Positions 1 through 7,216 of a stretch of 20,464 nt of DNA are shown here, in pieces. Where the stretch lies: NCBI GenBank assembly GCA_031415375.1, contig JANORP010000124.1, positions 1 through 20,464 of the forward strand. The letters run 5' to 3'. How positions within the stretch are numbered: the stretch's first letter is position 1; every line of letters starts with the position of its first letter. The notes under the pieces were generated by a model, which was not told where the DNA came from, ran no database searches, and saw nothing but the letters and a program-made list of their open reading frames with translations. The position numbers and the translations under genes are program-made. The stretch comes from JADKCL01 sp031415375 (GTDB taxonomy: Bacteria; Bacteroidota; Bacteroidia; J057; JADKCL01).

Positions 1-1
1 G

Positions 2-628
2 AAAGTCGAGCGCCTGCGCAACCGCATCGGGCAGGACCTGCACGACGAGATCGGCTCCACGCTGAGTAGCATTGCCCTGTACAGCGCCGTCCTGCAACAA
101 TCGAGCAACAACCTACCACCCCACTCCATCGGCATCCTCGACAAGATCATCAGCAGCACATCGTATATGATGGAAAGCATGAACGACATGGTCTGGACCA
201 TCAAGGCCAGCAATGACAGCTTTGCGCAGGTCGTGAACCGCATGCGGGCATTTGCTGTAAATATGACGGAGGTGCAGGAGATCAATATGATTTTTGAGGT
301 CGATCCCCAAGTCGAGAAGCTGCTCCTCAACATGGAGCAGCGCAAAAACGTATATCTCATCTACAAGGAAGCGGTGAACAATGCCGTGAAATATGCCCGC
401 TGCGCAGAACTGAAAATCGATCTGCAAAAAGTCCAAGGTTGCCTGCAATTGACGATTGCCGACAACGGCATCGGCTTTGATCCCGATGACAAAGCCGCAC
501 ACGAGCACCTGCTAGGCGGCAACGGACTTGTGGGCATGCGTGCTCGAGGCACGGCGATTGGTGCGGTGTTGGAGATTGAATCGGCGCTGGGAAAGGGGAC
601 CACGGTGCGGCTCAGGGTGCCGTTGTGA
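2..628 (+). CDS. sensor histidine kinase, LytS/NarX type (3' part only)
   Basis: The gene enters from the left edge; 208 C-terminal residues are visible. They form the catalytic core of a sensor kinase that autophosphorylates on His and passes the phosphate to a NarL-type response regulator. The visible N-terminus is a HisKA_3-like dimerisation helix with QDLHDEIGSTLSSIAL, phosphoacceptor His about residue 14 of the visible part. The HATPase_c domain follows: N-box EAVNNAVKYA, G1 box DNGIGFDPDD, G2 box GGNGLVGMRARG, and a final GTTVRLRVPL strand. No membrane segment is visible; sensor domains would lie outside the window. The likely partner is the NarL-type regulator at 2306-2959, but an unrelated ATPase gene lies between them. 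The signal sensed cannot be read from this part. The kinase call is firm; the pairing is inferred. Confidence 0.93.
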   Translation, partial: KVERLRNRIGQDLHDEIGSTLSSIALYSAVLQQSSNNLPPHSIGILDKIISSTSYMMESMNDMVWTIKASNDSFAQVVNRMRAFAVNMTEVQEINMIFEVDPQVEKLLLNMEQRKNVYLIYKEAVNNAVKYARCAELKIDLQKVQGCLQLTIADNGIGFDPDDKAAHEHLLGGNGLVGMRARGTAIGAVLEIESALGKGTTVRLRVPL

Positions 629-651
629 TTGCGTGAAAACCGCTATCTTTG
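623..651 (+). promoter_or_regulatory. putative Bacteroidota promoter for the DUF1703-type gene
   Basis: TTG at 623-625, an 18-nt spacer and TATCTTTG at 644-651 match the Bacteroidota primary-sigma consensus TTG-N17-23-TAnnTTTG. The -33 element overlaps the kinase stop codon, and the ATG at 671 lies about 20 nt downstream of the -7 element. This suggests the ATPase gene is transcribed on its own. The -7 box overlaps a perfect dyad at 645-661. Called by motif match only. Confidence 0.5.
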
Positions 652-661
652 AACCAAAGAT
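645..661. repeat. perfect 7-bp dyad around AAC, overlapping the -7 box
   Basis: ATCTTTG-AAC-CAAAGAT is a perfect inverted repeat with a 3-nt centre. It covers most of the putative -7 element and the probable transcription start of the ATPase gene, where a repressor site or a 5' hairpin could act. No T-run follows, so a terminator is unlikely. Function is inferred from position only. Confidence 0.4.
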
Positions 662-670
662 GCTGGCGTG

Positions 671-2227
671 ATGAAAGAGCTACCTATCGGGATTCAAGAT
701 TTCAGGAAATTGATTGAGGGAAACTTCATTTATGTTGATAAGACGGAATACTACCACCGTCTCATCACCAAAGGGAGCTACTATTTCCTTTCGCGCCCTC
801 GACGCTTTGGCAAATCTCTCCTCATCAGTACGCTCAAGGAAATTTTTGAAGGGAATCGGGAACTCTTTGAAGGGCTGTGGATTCATGACAAAATTGATTG
901 GACGCCTAGACCTGTGATTCATCTTGATTTCACGCAGATCTCCAAAAGGGCAGCCACATTTGAGGAAGGCCTACGACTTGCCTTGATAGGCATCGCGAAG
1001 AGCCACGGTGTGGAGCTGACGGAGAGCGCCAATCCTGGGAGATTCCTTGAACTGATTCAAGCCCTGAGCAAGGAACGGAAGGTGGCTATCCTCATCGATG
1101 AATACGACAAACCCTTGATCGACAATATCGACGAGTTGGATGTGGTGAATCAAAATCGGAAGACCCTGAAAGATATGTACTCCGTGCTCAAGGGAAACGA
1201 TGAACATATCGCATTTCTCATGCTCACTGGGGTCACCAAATTCAGTCAAGTCTCCATTTTCTCAGACTTGAACAACCTCAATGACATCTCGCTCAACGAG
1301 AACTTTTCGCAAATGCTAGGTTATACCCAAGCGGAAATCTTGCACTATTTTCCAGGGTATTTAGATAGCCTAAAAGCAAAGTTGGCCGGCACCTATCCCG
1401 ATGTCATGGCAGAAATGAAGGCCTGGTACAATGGCTACTCTTGGGATGGCACCCATTTCGTGTACAATCCATTTTCCATTCTCAACCTGTTCTCCAACAA
1501 TGAATTTGGAGAATATTGGTTTGCTACGGGCACACCGACCTTTTTGATGAAGCTCATCAAAGCACAGACTTACAGCGTGGTAGATCTTGAAAACAGGGAA
1601 ATTTCGATGCATGCCTTCAATAAATTTGACCTCCCTGACATCGAGATCAATTCCCTGCTTTTCCAGACCGGCTACCTCACGATCAAGGAGCGCAATAGGC
1701 TAGAGCAATCGGTGACCCTCGACTTCCCCAACAAGGAAGTTGCCACTGCGTTTTCGATTCATCTGTTGTCTGAGTTTGCCGAAAAGAGCCAAGAAGGCAC
1801 CGATCAATTGGTACGGAGGATGAATCGCAATCTTCGTGAAGGACAGGTCGATGGTTTCATGGAGGCAGTCCAAGCGCTATTTGCAGATATTGCATATCCC
1901 ATACAGCCCTCCAAAGGTTCGGGCATTGGGAATATGGAAAAATATTATCACAGCATGTTTTATTTGATGTTGCGCCTCCTCGGGTACAATATCCAAGCCG
2001 AGGTACTCACGCACACAGGCCGCATCGACGCCGTGATCACAACAGAAAAATACATCTATGTGGTCGAATTCAAGCTCGGCGACGCAGCCGCTGCCATGGC
2101 GCAAATCAAAGCGAAGCAATACCATCAAAAATATTTGGGCTCCGGGAAGCAGGTGATTTTGATCGGGATTGGATTTGATGTGGCAGAGCGCAATGTGGGC
2201 GGGTTTTTGGTGGAGGAACTGGCCTGA
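671..2227 (+). CDS. AAA-ATPase-like / PD-(D/E)XK nuclease superfamily protein (DUF1703 type)
   Basis: 518 aa. The N-terminal AAA-ATPase-like domain has the family's characteristic P-loop variant SRPRRFGKSLL (about residues 41-51, Lys48), a Walker B ILIDEYDKPLIDN, and the sensor-like GVTKFSQVSIFSDLNNLNDIS. The C-terminus is a PD-(D/E)XK-like domain: GRIDAVI (Asp453) followed by YVVEFKLG (Glu466, Lys468) and a QIKAKQYHQKY helix, so the nuclease-type catalytic residues are present. Proteins of this architecture occur in large numbers in Bacteroidota genomes; their substrate is not established, and defence or mobile-element roles have been suggested. GTG at 668 is also possible; ATG at 671 is preferred. 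The gene sits between a sensor kinase and its likely regulator, has a private promoter candidate, and is flanked by short dyads. Family assignment is firm; biological role unknown. Confidence 0.93.
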   Translation: MKELPIGIQDFRKLIEGNFIYVDKTEYYHRLITKGSYYFLSRPRRFGKSLLISTLKEIFEGNRELFEGLWIHDKIDWTPRPVIHLDFTQISKRAATFEEGLRLALIGIAKSHGVELTESANPGRFLELIQALSKERKVAILIDEYDKPLIDNIDELDVVNQNRKTLKDMYSVLKGNDEHIAFLMLTGVTKFSQVSIFSDLNNLNDISLNENFSQMLGYTQAEILHYFPGYLDSLKAKLAGTYPDVMAEMKAWYNGYSWDGTHFVYNPFSILNLFSNNEFGEYWFATGTPTFLMKLIKAQTYSVVDLENREISMHAFNKFDLPDIEINSLLFQTGYLTIKERNRLEQSVTLDFPNKEVATAFSIHLLSEFAEKSQEGTDQLVRRMNRNLREGQVDGFMEAVQALFADIAYPIQPSKGSGIGNMEKYYHSMFYLMLRLLGYNIQAEVLTHTGRIDAVITTEKYIYVVEFKLGDAAAAMAQIKAKQYHQKYLGSGKQVILIGIGFDVAERNVGGFLVEELA

Positions 2228-2257
2228 GGCAGCCATTCGCAAAGCCCGCAAAAATCA

Positions 2258-2276
2258 TTGGAATCAACGATTCCAA
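2258..2276. repeat. perfect 8-bp dyad upstream of the response regulator gene
   Basis: TTGGAATC-AAC-GATTCCAA is a perfect inverted repeat with a 3-nt centre, 30 nt after the ATPase stop codon and 17 nt before the -7 candidate of the regulator gene, where the -33 element would lie. An operator is the simplest reading. A terminator is less likely because no T-run follows on either strand. The centre AAC is the same as in the dyad at 645-661, but the arms differ. Confidence 0.4.
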
Positions 2277-2293
2277 GTCCCAATATCAAACCG

Positions 2294-2301
2294 TAGATTT
2301 G
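2294..2301 (+). promoter_or_regulatory. putative -7 element for the response regulator gene
   Basis: TAGATTTG matches TAnnTTTG exactly and ends 4 nt before the ATG at 2306, so the transcript would have almost no leader. No TTG is found at the expected -33 distance; TTC at 2271-2273 is the nearest and lies in the 2258-2276 dyad. That would fit an activator- or repressor-dependent promoter. Motif match only. Confidence 0.3.
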
Positions 2302-2305
2302 AAGC

Positions 2306-2959
2306 ATGAAAACAAGGGTCACCATTTTTGATGACAATGCGCAGCGCCGTGACGGCCTCTCGATGCTCATCAACTCGATGGGCCTCATGGAATGTGTCGG
2401 TGCCTACAATGACTGCCGCGACGTCTTGCTACACATCGCTGCTTCCAAACCCGAAGTGGTATTGATGGATATCGACATGCCATTTGTGAATGGAATCGAG
2501 GGGGTGCGCATTATTCGCACACAATATCCCGACCTCAAAATATTGATGCAAACCGTCTTTGAAGACGATGACAAGGTCTTTGCTGCGATCTGCGCCGGGG
2601 CCGATGGCTATATTTTGAAGCAAACCAATCCGCTCAAACTCATCGAGGCCATCTCTGAAGTGCTCGAAGGCGGCGCACCTATGACGCCCGTGATCGCGCG
2701 CAAGGTCTTGCAGCTGTTCAGCAAGCACAACGCTGCCCCGCGTGCCGTACAAAACCAAGACTTCGACCTCTCCAAACGTGAACTGGAGATTTTGAACCTG
2801 CTCGTGAAAGGCTATAGCTACAAGATGATCGCCAACGAATGCAACATCTCCTACCCTACTGTGAACACGCACGTTTCCTCTATCTATTCCAAACTCAAGG
2901 TGCAAAGTGTAGGCGGCGCGGTCTCCATCGCTATCAAACAAGGCTTAGTGCAAAACTAA
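2306..2959 (+). CDS. NarL/FixJ-family response regulator
   Basis: 217 aa. The N-terminal receiver domain has the acidic pair in TIFDDN (Asp9/Asp10), the phosphoacceptor Asp55 in VVLMDIDMPF, the conserved Thr in LMQTVFEDDD and Lys in GYILKQTNPLK. The C-terminal LuxR-type helix-turn-helix reads FDLSKRELEILNLLVKGYSYKMIANECNISYPTVNTHVSSIYSKL. It is a cytoplasmic DNA-binding output protein, probably driven by the kinase at the left edge, whose type (HisKA_3/HATPase) is the usual partner of NarL regulators. Full family length. The next gene starts 39 nt downstream on the same strand, so co-transcription with the copper genes is possible but not shown. Target genes cannot be read from the sequence. 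Confidence 0.94.
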   Translation: MKTRVTIFDDNAQRRDGLSMLINSMGLMECVGAYNDCRDVLLHIAASKPEVVLMDIDMPFVNGIEGVRIIRTQYPDLKILMQTVFEDDDKVFAAICAGADGYILKQTNPLKLIEAISEVLEGGAPMTPVIARKVLQLFSKHNAAPRAVQNQDFDLSKRELEILNLLVKGYSYKMIANECNISYPTVNTHVSSIYSKLKVQSVGGAVSIAIKQGLVQN

Positions 2960-2998
2960 ACCTTGCAGATCTCATCAGCACGCAATATTTTTGGTTCT

Positions 2999-3613
2999 AT
3001 GCATGACTCTTCCGCATCAGCTCCGATGACCCTGCACATCAAAAACATGGTCTGTAACCGCTGCATCGCTGCGGTCAATGCCCTGCTGACTGAGCTGCGT
3101 TATACAAATTTCCATACAGGAATGGGCTGGGTCCATCTCGCGGAGGCCGCGTGGGCCGACGATGCCAAGTCCCTCCTATCCCACCGTTTGCAAGACCTGG
3201 GCTTTGAACTGATCGATGATCGCAAAGGCCGCACCATCGAGGCGATCAAAAACATGATCATTCAAAAAATCCAGCATGAAGACCTCTTCAACCAGCATTT
3301 TGTCTGGTCTGACTTGATCGCCGAGGCCCTGCACTATGACTACAAATACTTGAGCACCCTCTTCTCAAGTGTCGAGGGCGTCACCATCGAGCAGTTCATT
3401 ATCCTCCAAAAGATCGAGAAAGCCAAGGAACTCATCGCCTACGACGAGTTGAGCCTCATGCAGATCGCTGACCGCCTGGGCTATAGCAATGTGCCCCACC
3501 TGAGCAATCAGTTCAAAAAGGTCACTGGCATGCCCCCTGGTAAATTTCGGCAGATCGGCGCAGATCGGCGTAAGCCGCTCGATGATCTGGGAGTCTTGCA
3601 AAACAAAAGGTAA
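2999..3613 (+). CDS. HMA domain-AraC helix-turn-helix fusion regulator
   Basis: 204 aa from ATG 2999; ATG 3026 and an upstream TTG at 2963 in the same frame are alternatives. Residues about 10-75 are an HMA-like ferredoxin fold beginning MTLHIKNMVCNRCIAAV, with the metal-binding CxxC as Cys-Asn-Arg-Cys. The C-terminal half is an AraC/XylS DNA-binding domain: YLSTLFSSVEGVTIEQFI, KIEKAKELI, LSLMQIADRLGYSNVPHLSNQF and KKVTGMPPGKFRQ. A one-component regulator that binds Cu(+) through the HMA domain and controls the exporter 43 nt downstream is the natural inference. The CxxC-IAAV segment resembles that of the small chaperone at 5935-6144 (CGGCIAAV), suggesting a shared origin or mutual docking. 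Domain calls are firm; copper sensing is inferred. Confidence 0.88.
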   Translation: MHDSSASAPMTLHIKNMVCNRCIAAVNALLTELRYTNFHTGMGWVHLAEAAWADDAKSLLSHRLQDLGFELIDDRKGRTIEAIKNMIIQKIQHEDLFNQHFVWSDLIAEALHYDYKYLSTLFSSVEGVTIEQFIILQKIEKAKELIAYDELSLMQIADRLGYSNVPHLSNQFKKVTGMPPGKFRQIGADRRKPLDDLGVLQNKR

Positions 3614-3656
3614 ATCCTGCATTCATATACCCGCGCCGACGCCCTTACTTTGCGAC

Positions 3657-5900
3657 ATGGAAACTACGAGTGCAATGGTAATGAAAAAAGCGATCTTCCC
3701 TGTGACTGGCATGTCTTGCGCATCTTGCGCGAGCAGCTTGCAGACACAGCTTCAAGCTGAAACAGGCATCGTCTCGGCCGCCGTGAATTACGCCAATGCA
3801 TCGGTTTTGGTGGAGTATGACCCACTGCGCACCCAACCGGCCCAACTGCAAAAAGCAGCACAAGCCATCGGCTTTGACTTGATCCTCGCTGCGCAGCCAG
3901 AGGAAGCCAACGCCATCGCCGATGACCTCCAACAAAAAGCCCTCCTGAGTTTGCGCAACCGCATGTGGGCAGCAATTGCGCTCTGCATTCCGCTCACGCT
4001 CGTGGGCATGGTGTGGATGCATTGGACGGCGGCAAACTATGTGATGTGGGCCTTGGCGACGCCAGTGGTATTCTATTTTGGGCGGCAATTTTTTGTGCAT
4101 GCCTATCAGCAGGCGCGCCATCGCAAGACCAATATGGACACGCTCGTGGCGCTGAGCACTGGCATCGCCTACAGCTTCAGCGTTTTCAACACACTTGATC
4201 CCAGTTTTTGGATGAGCCGCGGGCTGCATGCCGACGTCTATTTTGAAGCCTCAGGCGTGATCATCGCCTTTTTGCTCATCGGCAAATACCTGGAGGAGCG
4301 TGCCAAATCGGGCACTTCGACTGCGATCAAGAAATTGATGGGCTTGAAACCCAAGACCGTTACCAAACTCCTAGCAGATGGCCAGGAAGTCGCTGTGCCC
4401 ATCGCAGAAGTGCAGCTGGGCGACCACCTGCGCGTGAAGCCTGGCGAAAAAATCCCCGTCGATGGCATTGTCGTCGGCGGCAACTCCTTTGTCGATGAAA
4501 GCATGATCTCAGGCGAATCCATCGCCGTAGAGAAAATTGCTGGCCAAAAAGTCCTCGCAGGCACTCTAAACCAAAAAGGCAGCTTCGAATTTCGTGCAGA
4601 AAAGGTCGGCGACGCGACCGTCTTGGCACAGATCATTGCCATGGTGCAGCAGGCCCAAGGCAGCAAGGCACCCGTGCAAAAGCTCGTGGATAAGGTCGCC
4701 AGCATATTTGTGCCGACGGTGATGGCCATCGCCGCATTGAGTTTTGTGAGCTGGACGATATGGGGCGGGGCGCAAGGCTTCACGCATGGCCTGCTCGCAC
4801 TCGTGACCGTATTGGTGATCGCTTGCCCCTGCGCGCTTGGGCTTGCGACGCCGACCGCCATCATGGTCGGCATAGGCCGCGCCGCAGAGCAGGGCATGCT
4901 CATCCAAGATGCCGAGGCCCTCGAGCGAGCCCACAATATCACGGCCATCATCCTCGACAAAACAGGCACGATCACGGAGGGCAAAGCCGTAGTGACCGGC
5001 CTCGTTTGGGCCCGCGCCTGCGCCGATCAGGCACGGGCTACCCAGGTATTGTATGCCTTGGAGACGCGTTCCGAGCATCCGCTGGCCCGCGCGGTGACAG
5101 CCTACCTAGCCGATCAAGCCGTGGATGCGGTGTACCTGCAAGATTTTGAAAGCATTACAGGTCAAGGCGCAAAGGCAATTTACGAGGGGCAAACTTGGCA
5201 TATTGGCAATGTGGCACTCATGGAAGCTAGCAGCATCACGATTCCATCGGATATTGCAGCACAGCAATCCAAATGGGAAGACGAGGCCAAGACCGTCATC
5301 TTGTTTGCGAATGCGAGCATGGTACTTGCCATCATCGCGATCACCGACAAGGTCAAGCCCAGCTCCGCAGCGGCCATCGATCGCCTCAAAGCCGATGGCA
5401 TTGAGGTCTATATGCTCACTGGTGACAATGCGAAGACCGCAGCAGCAGTGGCCCGACAAGTCGGCATCGCCCACTTTGAGGCCCAAGTTCTTCCTGGCGA
5501 CAAAGCCGCATTTGTCGCGCAATTGCAAGCCCAAGGCAAGGTCGTGGCGATGGTCGGCGACGGCATCAACGATGCGCAAGCTTTGGCGCAGGCAGATGTG
5601 AGCATTGCCATGGGCAAGGGCTCAGACATCGCCATGGAAGTGGCCAAGATGACCATCATCTCTAGCGACCTCATGAAATTGCCGCAAGCCATTTCACTGA
5701 GTCGCAAGACCGTGCGCACGATTCGCCAAAATCTTTTTTGGGCATTCATCTACAACATCATCGGCATCCCGATTGCTGCTGGCATTTTGTTTCCCATCAA
5801 TGGATTTTTGCTTAATCCCATGATCGCAGGCGCAGCCATGGCCCTGAGCTCGGTCTCTGTGGTCACCAACAGCCTGCTGCTCAAGTGGCGCAAGTTATAA
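3657..5900 (+). CDS. copA: CopA-type Cu(+)-exporting P1B-ATPase
   Basis: 747 aa, normal for a one-HMA CopA. It pumps Cu(+) out of the cytoplasm across the inner membrane using ATP. The N-terminal HMA domain has VTGMSCASC (Cys21/Cys24). Transmembrane segments follow, then the actuator domain with SGES about 285-288, the transport motif CPC at 390-392 in VIACPCALGLATPT, the phosphorylation motif DKTGT with Asp434, an N-domain HP in SEHPLARA, TGDN, and GDGIND. The late helices carry IYNIIGIP (YN) and MALSSVSVV (M..SS), the P1B-1 signature for monovalent copper. An in-frame ATG at 3582 would overlap the regulator gene and add unlikely sequence; ATG 3681 (MKKAIF) is a plausible shorter start. It follows the HMA-AraC gene by 43 nt and precedes the small HMA gene by 34 nt, so the three probably form an operon. 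Confidence 0.95.
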   Translation: METTSAMVMKKAIFPVTGMSCASCASSLQTQLQAETGIVSAAVNYANASVLVEYDPLRTQPAQLQKAAQAIGFDLILAAQPEEANAIADDLQQKALLSLRNRMWAAIALCIPLTLVGMVWMHWTAANYVMWALATPVVFYFGRQFFVHAYQQARHRKTNMDTLVALSTGIAYSFSVFNTLDPSFWMSRGLHADVYFEASGVIIAFLLIGKYLEERAKSGTSTAIKKLMGLKPKTVTKLLADGQEVAVPIAEVQLGDHLRVKPGEKIPVDGIVVGGNSFVDESMISGESIAVEKIAGQKVLAGTLNQKGSFEFRAEKVGDATVLAQIIAMVQQAQGSKAPVQKLVDKVASIFVPTVMAIAALSFVSWTIWGGAQGFTHGLLALVTVLVIACPCALGLATPTAIMVGIGRAAEQGMLIQDAEALERAHNITAIILDKTGTITEGKAVVTGLVWARACADQARATQVLYALETRSEHPLARAVTAYLADQAVDAVYLQDFESITGQGAKAIYEGQTWHIGNVALMEASSITIPSDIAAQQSKWEDEAKTVILFANASMVLAIIAITDKVKPSSAAAIDRLKADGIEVYMLTGDNAKTAAAVARQVGIAHFEAQVLPGDKAAFVAQLQAQGKVVAMVGDGINDAQALAQADVSIAMGKGSDIAMEVAKMTIISSDLMKLPQAISLSRKTVRTIRQNLFWAFIYNIIGIPIAAGILFPINGFLLNPMIAGAAMALSSVSVVTNSLLLKWRKL

Positions 5901-5934
5901 CTCCAGTTCCTTCCATCCCAAAATATCACGCAAG

Positions 5935-6144
5935 ATGAAATTCAAGACCAATATTAAGTGCGGTGGCTGCATCGCAGCCGTGAGCCCCACCCTGGACCAA
6001 GCCGTAGGCGCTGGCAATTGGCAAGTCGATCTCGTAGATCCTGGAAGGATATTGGACATCCCTTCCGACAACGTAGATCCACAATATATCCAAAAAATCC
6101 TCGCAGCGATTGGCTACCAAGCCGAAGCGGTTGCAGTACAATAG
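5935..6144 (+). CDS. small HMA-domain copper chaperone
   Basis: 69 aa, a single HMA domain. It begins MKFKTNIKCGGCIAAV; the metal ligands are the CxxC Cys-Gly-Gly-Cys near residues 9-12, without the usual preceding GM. The C-terminal half, ending IQKILAAIGYQAEAV, fits the last helix and strand of the fold. Length and fold suit a CopZ-like cytosolic chaperone passing Cu(+) to the ATPase encoded 34 nt upstream. The gene ends 7 nt from the stop codon of the convergent di-heme gene, with no intrinsic terminator between them. The domain is clear; copper specificity is inferred from context. Confidence 0.87.
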   Translation: MKFKTNIKCGGCIAAVSPTLDQAVGAGNWQVDLVDPGRILDIPSDNVDPQYIQKILAAIGYQAEAVAVQ

Positions 6145-6151
6145 GCAGGGC

Positions 6152-7216
6152 TTATTGCGGCCGTTGAAAGCGCGGCGCGTTCAAAAACTGTGCATCCGAC
6201 AGTGCCAATAGAAAAGCCTGTAAGTCGCGCTTTTCGGCATCTGTGAGGTGCAAGGGCTGCACGAGTGGACTCTTGCTAGGGTGGGCAGCACCACCGCTGT
6301 CATAGTGATCGATCACTGCACTCAAGGTCGAGATGCTGCCATCGTGCATATAGGGTGCTGTGAAGCCGACATTGCGCAGGCTGGGCACCTTAAATTTTGC
6401 GAGATCGGCACTGTCATTGGTAAACCGCATGCGGCCCACATCGGCATAGACGTCGGAGAGGCCATTGTTTTCAAAGGCATACTCCGTGAAATTAAACCCG
6501 GTGTGGCATTTGGAACAATTGGTCTTGGTGCTGAAAAACAGCTCCATGCCCATGCGCTGCGATGTGGACAGCGCCTCACGGCACCCCTGCGCGGTGTATT
6601 GGTCATAGGGGCTATTGCCACTGAGGAGGGTGCGCTCAAAGGTGCTGATGGCGCGTGTGATCACAAAAGCATCTGGGATACGGCCATAGGCCGCGCGGCT
6701 CATCTGCACATAGGTGCTATCGGTCTGCAACCGATTGGAGATATCGACGATATTGTGGTCAAATTCATTGCTTTCCTGGATCGGCACCAAAACCTGCATT
6801 TCCAGGGTGGGCACACTGCCCTCCCTGATCAAATAAGGATGGTAGGCGACATTGGCGAGCGAGGGTGCATTGCGTGTGCCGGGGCGGTCGAGGATGCCGG
6901 GACTCGTGGGCAAGTCGTCGGCCATCGCATATTGCGTCTTGTGGCAACTCGCACAGCTGTGCGTACCCGTGCGCGACATGACAGGATCGTAAAATAGTTT
7001 TTTACCCAACTCCCAACGTGCTGGGGTCAGGGCATTGTCTGCGGGGAAAACCACTGGAGGAAATCCTGCGGGAATCTGCAACAATTCCCCAGTGTCGGCA
7101 GGCAATGGACAGGGTGGATCGATCTGCCGACACGACGAAAAGCCTACAACAACCAATGTCAACCATAATAAATGGATCGCCTTGCTACTGCGCAGCAGGT
7201 TAGAAGGGTGACCCAT
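6152..7216 (-). CDS. di-heme cytochrome c peroxidase/MauG-family lipoprotein, MbnH-like (copy 2)
   Basis: 354 aa, last gene of the MbnP operon. The N-terminus has a hydrophobic segment ending VGFSSC, a probable lipoprotein signal with acylated Cys29, so the protein should lie in the periplasm attached to a membrane. Two c-type heme sites are visible: CASCH at 88-92 and CSKCH at 234-238. Family blocks include FPADNALTPARWELGKKLFYD, SRTGTHSCASCH, KFKVPSLRNVGFTAPYMHDG and LTDAEKRDLQAFLLAL. At the position of the WDGR block of copy 1 it reads IREGS, so the two di-heme proteins have diverged in the inter-heme region. The start overlaps the upstream stop by 17 nt, suggesting translational coupling. 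MbnH enzymes of this family oxidise a Trp on MbnP; that this copy does so is inferred from gene order. An electron-transfer or peroxidase role remains possible. Confidence 0.88.
   Translation of the reverse strand: MGHPSNLLRSSKAIHLLWLTLVVVGFSSCRQIDPPCPLPADTGELLQIPAGFPPVVFPADNALTPARWELGKKLFYDPVMSRTGTHSCASCHKTQYAMADDLPTSPGILDRPGTRNAPSLANVAYHPYLIREGSVPTLEMQVLVPIQESNEFDHNIVDISNRLQTDSTYVQMSRAAYGRIPDAFVITRAISTFERTLLSGNSPYDQYTAQGCREALSTSQRMGMELFFSTKTNCSKCHTGFNFTEYAFENNGLSDVYADVGRMRFTNDSADLAKFKVPSLRNVGFTAPYMHDGSISTLSAVIDHYDSGGAAHPSKSPLVQPLHLTDAEKRDLQAFLLALSDAQFLNAPRFQRPQ

Noticed and set aside
3645..3652. TTACTTTG as a -7 box for copA
   Set aside because: One mismatch to TAnnTTTG, no TTG at the -33 distance, and it lies only 4 nt before the chosen start; the gene is more likely read from upstream.
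3582..3656. Longer N-terminus for CopA from ATG 3582
   Set aside because: Would overlap the end of the HMA-AraC gene and add 25 residues unlike any CopA N-terminus.
4238..4984. 248-codon - strand open frame inside copA
   Set aside because: Fully antisense to CopA motifs, biased composition and no domain.
6248..6997. 249-codon + strand open frame opposite a di-heme gene
   Set aside because: The - strand frame carries two heme motifs and a lipobox; the + frame has no recognisable features.
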